Assembly: GCF_018873765.1 (NCBI RefSeq)
Contig: NC_057923.1
Span: forward strand, 20,493,913 to 20,557,912
Direction of reading: 5' to 3'
DNA: 64,000 nucleotides
Origin: Telopea speciosissima
Lineage: Eukaryota; Streptophyta; Magnoliopsida; Proteales; Proteaceae
Position 1 is the first letter of the stretch. Every line of letters begins with the position of its first letter. Under the pieces are notes generated by a model. The model was not told the origin of the DNA and ran no database searches. It was given only the letters and a program-made list of their open reading frames with translations. Of the stretch, positions 35,360 to 46,490 are shown in pieces. Position numbers and translations under genes: made by a program.

Positions 35360-35556
35360 GCAGAACACCACCAAAAAAAAATAAATCCACTCGGTTGCAT
35401 AGCGTAGTTTACCTCTCACCTCAACACGGGAGAGCCCAAAATGATTGTCACATTCTTTTGGAATCTCAAAAATGACCAAAAGTGCGGTGGCCATTTTGCA
35501 TTCCCTAGTGTCAAGGCACTAGTGTGACATGTCTCACATGATTAGGAGGTGTTCTT
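35360..35556. mobile_element. TGGTCATTTT-family MITE, copy 2 (diverged)
   Basis: It contains aaaatgaccaaaagtgcggtggccattttgcattccctagtgtc, the same inner layout as copies 1, 3 and 4, read here in parts: aatgacc, then ggccatttt. Ends are poorly defined. Confidence 0.5.
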
Positions 35557-35610
35557 TTAAAAAAATTAAAAAAATTAAAAAAAAATTAAATAAAATAAAA
35601 TATTTAAATA

Positions 35611-35784
35611 AAAGAAGAAAAAACACCACCCAATTATACAACACACGCTGTCCAGGGACACAATAATGACTGCCGCATCCGAAAGATAAAAATGACCAAG
35701 ATTGCGATGGTCATTTTACATACCCCTGTGTCATCAATGACAAGCGTACATCAGAAAACAAAACAACTCCCTATTTTAAAAGAA
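35611..35784. mobile_element. TGGTCATTTT-family MITE, copy 3
   Basis: It starts aaagaagaaaaaacaccacc and ends ctattttaaaagaaag; the core has aaaatgaccaagattgcgat and ggtcattttacatacccctg, as in copy 1. Confidence 0.6.
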
Positions 35785-36097
35785 AGTTAACCTGTACATT
35801 TCGACAGACATGCTCTACTCTTCTTTTTGGGAACAATAATTAATTAAAGAACCATGCTACGGATTGCTATTGCATCAAGGCAGGCTGCCCACGTATAAGA
35901 GAATAGGGAGCACTGGAGCAGCTACGCAGCCTTCGACACATTTCCTTTTTGCTTTTCAGAAATCTTTGTGTGTCTTACAATGGAAAACCGGACTCACTGT
36001 ATCCTTGGTGTCTACATTTAGAAGAAGAAATTCAGGATATTTAGGAATACTTTTGTTGACTTACATCTCATTTGCTTGTTTCTAAACTCTTAGGGAA

Positions 36098-36119
36098 CTT
36101 TACCAAAAAAAAAAAAAAT
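36098..36119 (+). mobile_element. 22-bp retro-insertion: LINE tail only
   Basis: ctttacc plus A14 is flanked by an exact 10-bp duplication, tcttagggaa (36088-36097 and 36120-36129). The insert equals the last bases of the window's LINEs (gtttacc and attacc before poly(A)). Confidence 0.7.
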
Positions 36120-36383
36120 TCTTAGGGAAGCAGTTTTCTCATGTTTCTATCTCTTTTTTTATTAAAACAAGGGGATAGAGGTGTCTTTTTACAAAAGGAG
36201 GAGAGAGATAGATTCATGGGAGTGCTGGCATAGGCCACACTCCCAGACAAAGAACTTTTTTCCAAACTCTTATTATTACACGGGGAAGTGTTCTCTGTCC
36301 GATAGCATGGCTCCTCCACGTGCAAGGGTTAATAATGGAAGAGTACCGTGGGGTATCAAGTGGAATTTTTATCTCCTACGTAT

Positions 36384-36534
36384 AATTCTGACACCCTCCA
36401 ATTCCCCTATAATCCCTCACATGGGAGCTGAAATGACCACTTACCCACTGCCTGGACACACTTCCCAAAGCAGTGGGTAAGTGGTCATTTCAATCCCATG
36501 TGAGGATTATAGGCAATTGGAGGGTGTCAAAATT
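36384..36534. mobile_element. perfect-hairpin MITE, 151 bp
   Basis: The left arm starts aattctgacaccctccaatt and the right arm ends aattggagggtgtcaaaatt; the arms also include ccacttacccactg/cagtgggtaagtgg. Arm length is about 65 bp with few mismatches, loop about 20 bp (cctggacacacttcccaaag). Confidence 0.85.
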
Positions 36535-37811
36535 GTAGATGATAATGGTCGGTATCAAGTGGGACATCATTTGCACATTTCATGGGCATGAGATAGTCAT
36601 TTTACCCCCATGTGGTATTTGCATACTTTTATGCTTGACTCCACCAAATTTTCCATGCGGACCTACTAGTCCCTCAACCAGCCACCGGCCTGGTTTTGGC
36701 TCTATCCCAACTAGTATGCCTTCAACTGAAAGCTTTCTGCTTTCACCGATCATGCAAGGGAATCTGTGGTCTGGAGCACCAGACCATTGAAATGGAATAC
36801 AATCTCCCTTATTCGACAAATCATCGAGACTAACCTTGCTTTTGTGTTTCTCTCCTTAAATTACCCTTAAAAGTGAATGGAGCATGAGTGCGCGATCACA
36901 AAACCCCTTCCCTATAATATGATAAGTAAATCTTATTAGAACTAAAACGGTAATAATTCTATCATTCACATAAATATTAATGGTTAAACACTACATTAAA
37001 TAATTTTCAATTTTTTAAAGTTCTTTTTTTTTTAAATTTTTTATCATTGTATCAAAATATTATATTAAATAAATTTTAAGAATAAAACAAAGGGCAATTA
37101 AAAGAAAACTACAGCCTCTTAACTTACCACGTTGGTGATAACAAGTTGCAACTTTTATTACTTAATTGGAAGGAATTATAAAATCACGAGATCATAAATG
37201 TATATGGAAGTATTATCATGTACTTAAATCATAAATGAAATTTATAATTAGAGATATTGTTAATATTTTTTTCTGGGTAAAAAGAGACTATTACTAATTG
37301 ATATTCTGATATGTTAGAAGAAAAAAAAAAAAGAACTTTAATTGTTAGAGAAATAGAAAACTTTAATTGTTACTTGAACTACTGAAGGGCAACAATGGTT
37401 TAGTGAGAATGTACACAAGTGCTTCTCACCATTACATTAGGATAGTCATGTATTTTGGAGTGTGTCCATTTTTAGTTTTAAGCTTGACCAAAGAGCTCGT
37501 GTTAGATTTATGAGAGAACGAATAAGAATCAAAAGCAAGAGGCATGCTCGAAGGTTTGCAAAAATCTGGCAGTTAGGTCTCATCAACCTCACCGTTTGGA
37601 CTGATAGTAAGGAGTTGTTAGAGCTTCTCACCACAACTTGGATCAATGGCCATAGAAAGTATTTTCGTTTTTGCTGGAAATTAAATTTATGTTTATTCAT
37701 TTTAAGACAATTGATGTTGTGAAATAGGAATTATAAAATCACGAGATCGATTTACATCGAATGCATCGTGATATAAGTAAAAGTGAAATTAATGGTTCAT
37801 ACAGTTTATAT
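36535..37811. other. intergenic, nothing recognised
   Basis: An 86-codon open frame at 37462-37722 contains LTVWTDSKELLELLTT, faintly RNase H-like, but is too short to assign. Confidence 0.4.
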
Positions 37812-38001
37812 GGGAGAAAGAACACACCTGGTCGCATAGCGCGGCGTGTACTTGTGCACAAACACAGCTGCATGCGAAATGACCAGCGAACCCCCTGATA
37901 AGGCGGAAAGGACCAGGGGTGCACTGGTCATTTCGTGAGCGGCTGTGCCTGGGCTCAGTACTCGCCACACTGCGCAATGACCGGATGGCATTCCTTTTCC
38001 C
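37812..38001. mobile_element. TGGTCATTTT-family MITE, copy 4 (best preserved)
   Basis: Inverted arms run from gggagaaagaacacacctgg to ccggatggcattccttttcc, with the core gcgaaatgaccagcgaaccc against gggtgcactggtcatttcgt. Length 190 bp. No coding capacity. Confidence 0.8.
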
Positions 38002-38869
38002 AACTTATTGATATAGATATCCTACCAAGAGATGTTGTTAGTATAAAACCAATTCATTAATTTGCTGCTATTGGTATAGATATATCTCATTTGAAAAGGA
38101 CTAACCCACCATGGAATACAGAGATAAGCAGCAAGCAACGACACTCCTCTTTGTTTTATTTGTTGAGGAACCATTGGTATGGGAGAAGAGTAGTACTAGT
38201 ACTAGGCACTAGTCAAGTTGGTGATGGTGAACCCTCATCACCAAATCGGCATGATTTATCCCACTTGACTCATGGATTTAGAAATTGGATTGGAATCAGG
38301 TGACTCAACTCCAAATCGATCGGGACCATTAATGGTACGGCCAAAGTTGATGAGTTTGATCCATCTCCTGTGGAGTTCGGCCAAATTTGAAATGATCCAA
38401 ATTGAAATCGAATCAGAATCAATGGAGATCAATCCATTCTAAGTTTGTAATCCATCACTTTATTTGGGGCTCTACTTCAAAAGGAAAATGAGGTTGGCTG
38501 TTTGTGTGAACCAAGTAATCTAGTCTGCAACTTGCAAAACTAGACTTCATCTGGTGTTGTCCTCATTGTCTGGGCCTTTTCATGTCAAATATGCATAGGA
38601 AGCTGGTTCTTCACTTAGCTAGGTAGGTTGCCTTCTCCTCTACCACTACTTTCACGTGACACACTATCAAACCTAACTCTTCCAGTGCATTGGTCCCATG
38701 GTTTTAGGTATTGATTTTTTGTTCGGTAGCTTATTGTTTTAATAAGATTATGAGCACAAGAAAAATATCAGATGAATGAAAGAGAAGCATCATGTTTTTG
38801 ATTTACAAAAAACCAATTTGATTTTATGCCATTTAGATCCATGATAGAAGCTATTTACTTAGGATATTT
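38002..38869. other. intergenic, nothing recognised
   Basis: No supported feature. Confidence 0.5.
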
Positions 38870-39830
38870 ATGAAAAGATTTAGAAATTACAAGAAAGATC
38901 TCCATATGGTCTTTATTGACTTAGAAAAAGTTTGTGACAAAGTCCTAGATTGTTAATTTGACAAGTACTAAAAAAGAGAAGTATTTCAAGTAAATATCTA
39001 GACATAATTAAAGATATGTATGATGGTGCGATGACAAGTGTGTATGAACTATGGTAGATGACGATTAAGGTAGTAAATTCTCAATTACAATTGGGTTACA
39101 TTAAAGATCAACTTTAAGCCCTTATTTGTTTGCGCTTATTATGGGTGATTTAACTGGTGACATACTTTGACTACTCTAGGATGCATGATAAGGTGGTGAA
39201 AATTGACAAAAGAGAGAATCCATAAAGTGATTATTTTAGGTATCTGGGCCCAATCATAAATAAAGAAGGTGATATAGAGGATGCTGTTTCACAGAAAATT
39301 AAAATAGGAAGGAATGGATAGGTGCGTTTGGAGTATTGTGTGATCGGCGTATTCTTTTAAAACTTGAAGAAAAATTTTTTGGGACAATCATACGACCGAC
39401 TATAATATATGGTACGAAATATTGTGCAGTTAAAAAGCATCATATAAATAACCTTCGTGTAGTGGAGATGAGGATGTTGAGATGGATGAGTTGTAAAATT
39501 AGGGAGGATAAAGTAAGATATGATCATAATAGATCTGATTTAGGAGTAGCTCCGATACATAATAACCTATAAGAAAATTGTTGGAGATGGCCTGACCATG
39601 TTCAATGAAGGTCTTTAGATGCTTCAATATGGAAGAGTGATTTGATTTAGATTGAAGGAACTAAAAAAGCTTGGGTGGACTAAAATGACCTTAGGAGAAG
39701 TAGTAAGGAAAGACATGCATAACTTCGGCCTTATATCAAGTATGACCTCGAATAGAGTTGATTGGAGGGTAAAGATCTGTGTAGCCAACCCCATTTAGTT
39801 GGGTAAGGTTGAATGGTTGTTGTATTGGTA
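38870..39830 (+). pseudogene. RTE-type LINE reverse transcriptase relic
   Basis: Fragments in changing frames match the RT of plant RTE LINEs: VFIDLEKVCDKVL near 38910, then CDRRILLKLEEKFFGTIIRP and YGTKYCAVKKHHINNLRVVE followed by MRMLRWMSCKIREDKVR and LGVAPI (39336-39570). The 3' end, agccaaccccatttagttgg followed by gttgttgtattggtaatatt, is the GTT-rich tail typical of RTE elements, which lack poly(A). The middle (RT catalytic part) is largely missing. No target duplication was found. Confidence 0.75.
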
Positions 39831-40546
39831 ATATTGGTATTGGAATCTATGTAAAAGGACGATTGAACATATACACTTACCGGGTCTGTCTGAATGTAAC
39901 CAACCTAGTTACAATTAAACTTATAACCTATTTTATAATCCTTAAATTACCCCTTTAAATATTATGGGTAAATATGTTATTTTGATTATTAACTTTAAAT
40001 TGGTAATGTCAGCAATCTTTGGCCATTACAGGGGTATTCATGTAAAATTCTCAAGCCTCAGGCAATTTGTTTCTTGTTTTATGCAGATAGTGGAGAGTCA
40101 AGGTGAGCCCAAGTTCATCTCTGCTTGTCACTCTTCGGCCTCCGTTACATGTATAGTCTCCCTCTCCTTGGTATTCCAGCACTCCAATCCAACGAATCAA
40201 ACCATCGACCAAAGTTCATCTCCAGCAACTCAGGAATTCAGGTAAGTATTCTCTCTCTCTGTCACACACACACACACACACATTTGGTATATCTCCTTAT
40301 TTCCCCTCTCTCTTGTTTGTCGAATCTATTTTCATTAGAGCTATTTCTTTTTCCGATTACAATTGAGAGTTGAGTGAGAGTCACTGATTGACCCTTATGA
40401 GTGTTTACCTTCTAATTTTGTTATATAAATACTTTACGTATTAACCCATTCTCACATATTATTTCAAACATTCCTTCATACTCTATCAGTGGTATAATTT
40501 CACTCTATGTAGTTTCTAATAATTAATTATGTTTATATATGTGTAA

Positions 40547-40550
<4 letters not shown>
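39831..40550. other. 5' flank of the B3 repeat cluster
   Basis: The stretch 40390-40530 resembles the region upstream of the second B3 copy (gtttaccttctaatttt...tataaatac...ctctatcagtggt), so it is a retained, diverged B3 promoter, with a TATA-like ttatataaat at 40421-40430. A (CA)10 tract lies at 40263-40282. Confidence 0.6.

Positions 40551-40618
<68 letters not shown>
40551..40618. repeat. compound (GT)18(GA)16 microsatellite
   Basis: A GT run (about 40551-40586) passes directly into a GA run (about 40587-40618). Its right edge coincides with the left border of the 5-kb duplicated segment. Confidence 0.9.
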
Positions 40619-40620
<2 letters not shown>

Positions 40621-41520
40621 TGAAGACGAAGAGAGCACAATGAGAAGAAGATAATCCGTTGTTGAAGCACAATCTGAACATATTGATATTGTCAGGGGAA
40701 CATGTGAGGAATCATGTGCTGCCCTTCCTTTAACCTATGGAACTCGATGAAGGGAAGGGGAAGATGCAGGAGGAGGACTGCTGGTGAGTGTGAAGGACTT
40801 CGACACGGTACCCATCATTGGTGAGTTTCAAAATGTGGGAGACCAGCGGTTCTTACAAGCTTTGGCTACGTTGGATTCCAGCTTTCATGATGAGTATTAA
40901 CTATATATGGGATTCCTATCCCTATCAGTTTCTAAGGAGATCAATATCTCCATATCTTCAACTCAGCTTAGTCTTTACATCCTATGTGGACACTACAAGG
41001 ACGGCTTCCTATCTCTCAAGGATCTATATCACAAGTGGACTCTACAAGCTTAAGGATTCAACATCACATGTGGACTCTACAAGTTTAAGGACTCTATATC
41101 GCATGTGGTCTTCTACCGTGTATAGACTTCTATTTTAAACAAGTGACTACTATGTTAAATTGTAGTCTTTAGAAGTCCTATCTCTCTAGAATTTTTATCT
41201 TGTATAAATTAACTAGGGTTACAACTATTTATATATATATATATATACACACACTTAAGATTAAAGAAAATCTAAGGAATCAATTACATTATCAAGGAAA
41301 AATCTTCAGAAGGACAACATGGTCGTTATGTTATGGGTTGACGAGGATTACAATTCCACCAGGAGGGGCTTTTGTTTCTATGTTGTTAAGAGATCTTACC
41401 CTCCACCTGCTCATTGTCTCTGTAAATTTCCACATAAATTTCTCCATCTCAACCCGCCTACACCAGATTCTTCTAATTGGTCGTCCATTGATGCATGGGA
41501 GGAGAGGTTGTCATGCTAAA
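40619..41520 (+). pseudogene. B3-domain gene copy A, split by an insertion
   Basis: B3 domains are plant-specific DNA-binding folds of transcription factors. Copy A reads GEHVRNHVLPFL then, after a stop at about 40732 and a frame change, AGGGLLVSVKDFDTV and WETSGSYKLWLRWIPAF. About 400 bp unrelated to B3 then interrupts the domain (about 40895-41293). The domain resumes as MVVMLWVDEDYNSTRRGFCFYVVKRS and a tail PTPDSSNWSSIDAWEE. Family order (LPxxxVRxHVLPF, VKDLD, KWExNDGSYKLxxxW, RRxIRKDDM, GFxFxV) is preserved. The inserted block carries about three copies of a 34-bp repeat with tctacaag...taagga and a TATA-like tataaatt; it is LTR-like but unidentified. No product is expected. Confidence 0.7.
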
Positions 41521-43549
41521 ACTTCCCAAAAAATAATTAGTAGATCAGTTGGTGGTATTAGCTGTATATTAATTAGGGATGAAACAATTAAGCAAGAAAC
41601 TGATGATCGTCGATTCTTTTCATGATCTTTTGCTTTATATATGATTCATTCATTGATTATATGGGGTAAATATAGAAGTAGAATTTAACTAGGAAACAAA
41701 AAAATATGTTAACGACCAATACTGTTTTTTAAAAATTTTCTTGTAATTATATATGTACATACATATATACAAACAGACATACGTGATCTGAATTTTGTTT
41801 AACGTATGCATATACTCATATTAATTTCTGTTTGACCTGATCTCTGAAGTCTTCTTCAAGTATATTTTATTAATTCTTGGAGAACGAACGTGAATAGCAT
41901 GAGAAGGGTTTTCCTCATAAGCCCTGAATCCGTATGTAGTTGCTTATTCTTCAATCACCCAACCTTTTCTCCTATATTCCTATTCAGATGTGATAGCAAA
42001 GTTATTGCAGTTGTAGTTCATATTCAGTGGTTGACTTATGGATCATTAATTTTAGGGTTTCACTTCCAGATGTTCTTTAGTCTGTTTGGTAATTTTTTTT
42101 TCTTACATGGAATGTAAGGAATAACAACTCATCTTATCCAAACATGTTTAAAAAAAAAAGAACAGTTATAGTTCTTAGGTCATATTGGACATAACTAGCT
42201 CAAATGTTTTATTCCTCACACATAAGATACTTAAGTGATATTTCCTTTGTACACCTCAGAGATTTGCATCAGAACAGTGAAAGATAGTTTTCATAATCAT
42301 ATTTTAAAGAAAGAAATGGAACCTTTTTAGTCTAACTGTATATTGAGTTTTCCACACCAGCTACCTTTTCTTATGTAGATCATTGATACCTATGATGTTG
42401 GAAAGGCAGATGATGGGGATTCCATCCATGGACCATGGTGAAGTCTAGGGGTGTCAAAAGTTGGGCGCACTAGTAGGCCTAACCTGAATAATCAGATGAT
42501 GAAGCATGAGATCGGTTCGATTAATTATTAAATGTGTTGGGTTTAAGCATGGAATGATTAATAATCATGCATTTTCAGTGCAAGGTACTAGTTTTACGAT
42601 CACCCGATTGGGAGCAACTGAATATTGTGACCAATCGATAATCATTCGTTTAGAACCCAATTATAACCCATTTATAGAAAAATTAAGGATCATTTAGCGC
42701 TCATTGTTAATTAGCCTATTTAAATCTGGATTATAGATTGATTAGCCCAATTATCTTGAACTCAATTATAGACCGGTAATCGACCAACCAAGTAGAAACA
42801 TCTTTATGCCCTAGCCTATGAATCCCAGTTACCTAAACAAGTGAAAACGGTAATGGGGCCTTAAATTGATGAGAACGGATTAGGTTGGACAAAAACTGGT
42901 CAAGCCCGATAGCTAACACCTTTAGTGGAGTCCAATGGAGAAGGTGTGGGAGAGTGGGTCAAGATGTGAGTTGGATGCATGAAGCTTGGAGGGGATGTGA
43001 AAGATGCTAGAATAGACGAGAATTAGATTCAAATGGCATGGTTCAACCAGATACATCAGTTGATAAACCAACTAGACCTTCTTGATAGGAAGAAGTCGAG
43101 CGACCCTTTAAAGAATTTCTAAGCCACGTTGCCGCTTGCGGTAATTAACTGATTGATTTTCTTCGAACCCATATCAAGATGATCGTTAGAGAGAGCATGT
43201 GTATTGGAGTTCAAGGAAATAGATTTTATCTTTTTCTAACGAATTCTCCAATCTCTAATCCAAATAAGAATTGGTTCTTAGAAACTCAGAGGAGCAAAAG
43301 ACACGTTTACCCCCTAAGATATTTTTCTTTTCAATTCTGACTGCAATTGAGATTTGAGTTGTTTACCTTTTAATATTGTTCTATAAATACCTTACTAACC
43401 CATTCTCTCCCATTTCAAACATTTGATTATCGTTCTCTATCAGTGGTTTAATTTCAGTATTGTAGCTTCTGATTAGTATAGTTGTGTTTCTGAGATAGAG
43501 ATATGACAATGAAGAGAAAGTGAGCAGGATGAGAAGTTTTGAGAGAGAA

Positions 43550-44120
43550 ATGGTAGTAAAGAGAAAACAAGGAGAAGAGGATGATTATTTGTTGGAGCTG
43601 AAGCTATCGATCGGGGATACATCAACTGAAGTCGTTAAGAAGAAGCTGATGATTAGTGATCTGGATCATCTGAGCAGAGTGATATTGCCAGGGGAATAGG
43701 TGAGGAAGCATGTGCTGCCCTTCCTTTATCCCTAGGTACTCCATGAAGTGGAAGGCGGAGCTGGAGGAGGAGAACTGATGGTGCATGTGAAGGACTTGGA
43801 CGCAGGTACCCATCATTGGTTGAGTTTCAGGAAGTGGGAGAGCAACGATGGGTCTTACAAGCTTGGGCTGAGTTGGATTACGAACTTTGTGAGGAGGAGA
43901 AATATTCGGAAGGACGACATGATCGTCATATTTTTGGGTTGATGACGATATTCCACTGATTCCACCAGGAGGGGGTTCTTTTTTTTCTATTGTTAAGAGA
44001 TATTATTACCCTCCACCTTTCCTTTTCACTTCAAATTCACACATAAATGCCTCCATCTCAGCCCCTCTATGCCCGATTATTCTGTTTGGTTGTCTAGTGA
44101 TGCATGGGAGGATAGGGAGC
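43550..44120 (+). pseudogene. B3-domain gene copy B, two early stops
   Basis: From the ATG at 43550 the frame runs MVVKRKQGEEDDYLLELKLS and ...KKKLMISDLDHLSRVILPGE, then a TAG at 43697-43699, VRKHVLPFLYP, a second TAG near 43733, then ELMVHVKDLDAGTHHWLSFR, KWESNDGSYKLGLSWITNFV, RRRNIRKDDMIVIFLG. This is a single B3 domain of the small plant B3 type. A promoter-like ctataaatac lies at 43381-43390. Two in-frame stops plus a frame change after KDDMIVIF make it a pseudogene. The first TAG is also present in copy B'. Confidence 0.8.
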
Positions 44121-44650
44121 CATTCATTGATGATTAACAAATCAGTTCAGTGGTCGGTGGTGGTGGTAGCTGTCAGGGAGGGAATAAGTAGTAAGAAATT
44201 GATCATCGACTCTTTATTTCATGTTTTGCTTTGTATATAATTTATTCATTGATGAGATGGGTAAAGATCGAAGTGAGGTTTAGCTAGGAGATTAAGACAA
44301 GTGTTAACGGTATTGTTTCTTGAAATTTTTTTATATTACATACATACAGATGTGATCTGATTTTTTTTAATGCATGCATATGTGTATTAATGCCTGTTTG
44401 AGATCTCTGAAGTTTTCTTTAAAAATTATATTTTTATTTCTTGGAGAACGCATGTGAATGTTACGGGAAGGATTTCCTTCATAAGTCCTGAGTAGTTGCT
44501 TATTCTTCTTTTTTCATTACCCCATGCATACATCTTTTGTCCTGAATTTCTATTCATATAAAAGCGGTAGCAATGATATTGCAATTATAGTTCCTATTCT
44601 GTTGTTGATTTATAGATCATTAGTTTTTGGGTTTTACAATCTTTGAGAAG

Positions 44651-44850
44651 GAACTAGTCTTGAACAATGTGTTTCATGTTCTAGAGATTCGGCGAAATTT
44701 GATTTTAGAACCTCTTTTACAAAAGATGGGAATGAAATTGTATTTTGAGTTTGTTAAAGTTATATTTTTGTTTACAAAAAAAAAGTTATATTTTTGAAAA
44801 ATGACGTATTTATTTGATTTCAGTATTTTCAAATGATGTATTTTAACACC
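44651..44850 (+). pseudogene. copia protease/GAG-pre-integrase scrap, copy 1
   Basis: One frame reads SLNNVFHVLEIRRNLILEPL and KMGMKLYFEFVKVIF, the pattern of Ty1/copia just before the integrase (LNNVLHVPxIRxNLxS...). It is duplicated at 52211 as part of the segment duplication. Confidence 0.6.
44771..44781 (+). mobile_element. 11-bp insertion with 15-bp target duplication
   Basis: tttac plus A6 sits between two copies of aaagttatatttttg (44756-44770 and 44782-44796). The duplicate segment at 52317-52335 has a single copy and no insert, so it is the empty site. Confidence 0.65.
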
Positions 44851-45593
44851 ACTAACTTATACAACTAGAATAAAGTCCTAGTAGACCATCCAAGAAAATA
44901 TGCTTTGGTGATGCCGATAAACTCCAATGAACAAAGATATATAGTGTTTTTTTTTATATTTTAGATAATGAAATCGAATATAACATTACGGGTCGATTTT
45001 AAATCGATAAAGCGTTTAAACCCTATAAACCATAAAACCAACTTAATAAAATAAAGTGATCTAAAATGATTAATTAATGGACTTAAATATTTAGAATTAT
45101 TCATTAAATATTTAGAATTACTCATACATAGAGTCTCACTTGAGTACAAAATCAAATCTAACCCAATTATAAATCATTTACACATAATCAAAAATAAATC
45201 AAACTGTGACTGATAATAACTAAAACCGATAGAAGACATATAATCAAATTTAATAACAAATTGAATATTCGAGAAATGATCATTAATTGATTTCGATTTC
45301 ATTTATACTCATTACATCATGAATTGATCCAAAATCAAATTGTTTAATTGGAATCAAACTGATAAACACCCTTTGTTAAAAAATGGTCTAGGATGTTAGA
45401 GTTTTCAATTATGCGAGCTTAATTAATTATTGATAGAATTAGTAGTTTGGTGGGAGTTTACATACATGAACTTGTTCGATCCGTCACTCATAGAGGTAGG
45501 CTAATCCTATTCATTGTGAAAGTAAATTAGGGTTGGGACAGTAATATAAATATTATGGTCTAGGTCCCTACAATCTATGTTCAAGTAATCTAG

Positions 45594-46490
45594 TGTGAAG
45601 AGGAAGAGAGTAGAATGAGAAGAGGATGATCCGTTGTTGAAGCACAATCAAAGCATATTGATTTTGGCAGGGGAACATGTGAGGAATCATGTGCTGCCCT
45701 TCCTTTAACCTATGGAACTCGATGAAGTGGAAGGGGAAGATGCAGGAGGAGGACTGATGGTGAGTGTGAAGGACTTCGACACAGTACCCATCATTGGTGA
45801 GTTTCATAATGTGGGAGAGCAACGGTTCTTACAAGCTTTGGCTACATTGGATTCCATCTTTCACAAGGAGTATTAACTATATATAGGATTCTTATCCCTA
45901 TCAGTTTCTAAGGAGAGCAATATCTCCATATCTTCAACTTAGCTTGGTCTCTACATCCTATGTGGATGCTACAAGGATGACTTCCTATCTCTCAAGGACT
46001 CTATATCACTAGTAGACTCTACAAGCTTAAGGATTCTATATCACATGTGGACTCTATAAGTTTAAGGACTCCATATCGCATGTGGTCTTCTACCGTGTAT
46101 AGACTTCTATTCTAAACAAGTGACTACTATATATGTTTAATTGTAATCTTTAGAAGTCCTCTCTCTAGAATTTCTATCTTGTATAGATTGACTAGGGTTA
46201 CAACTCTTTGTATATATATATACACACTTATGATTAATGAAAAGCTAAGGAATTAATTGCATTATCAAAAAGAAATCTTCAGAAGGACAACGTGATCGTT
46301 ATGTTATAGGTTGACGACGATTACAATTCCACCAGGAGGGGCTTCTGTTTCTATGTTGTTAAGAGATCTTACCCTCCACCTGCCCCTTGTCTCTGCAAAT
46401 TTCCACGTAAATTACTCCGTCTCAATCCGCTTACGCCAGATTCTTTTGATTGGTCGTCCATCGATGCATAGGGAGAGATTGCCATGCTAA
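45594..46490 (+). pseudogene. B3-domain gene copy A'
   Basis: It parallels copy A, including the same ~400-bp internal insertion (from about 45873), the stop after HVLPFL and the frame changes, so A was already broken when duplicated. The second half resumes with VDDDYNSTRRGFCFYVVKRS-like sequence near 46312. It lacks its own upstream promoter region because unit 2 begins inside the transcribed part. Confidence 0.65.

Larger units (their letters stand above)
40619..45584 (+). repeat. tandem duplication unit 1 (~4.97 kb)
   Basis: The sequence from tgtgaagacgaagagag (40619) to caatctatgttcaa (45584) recurs in the same order at 45594-53098. The unit holds B3 copies A and B, a GGGTGTCAAA-ended repeat near 42446, and a copia fragment near 44651. 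A and B are themselves ancient relatives, so the segment is a duplication of an older duplication. Confidence 0.85.

Noticed and set aside
37462-37722. RNase H-like fragment (WTDSKELLELL)
   Set aside because: Too short and isolated, without catalytic context; could be chance.
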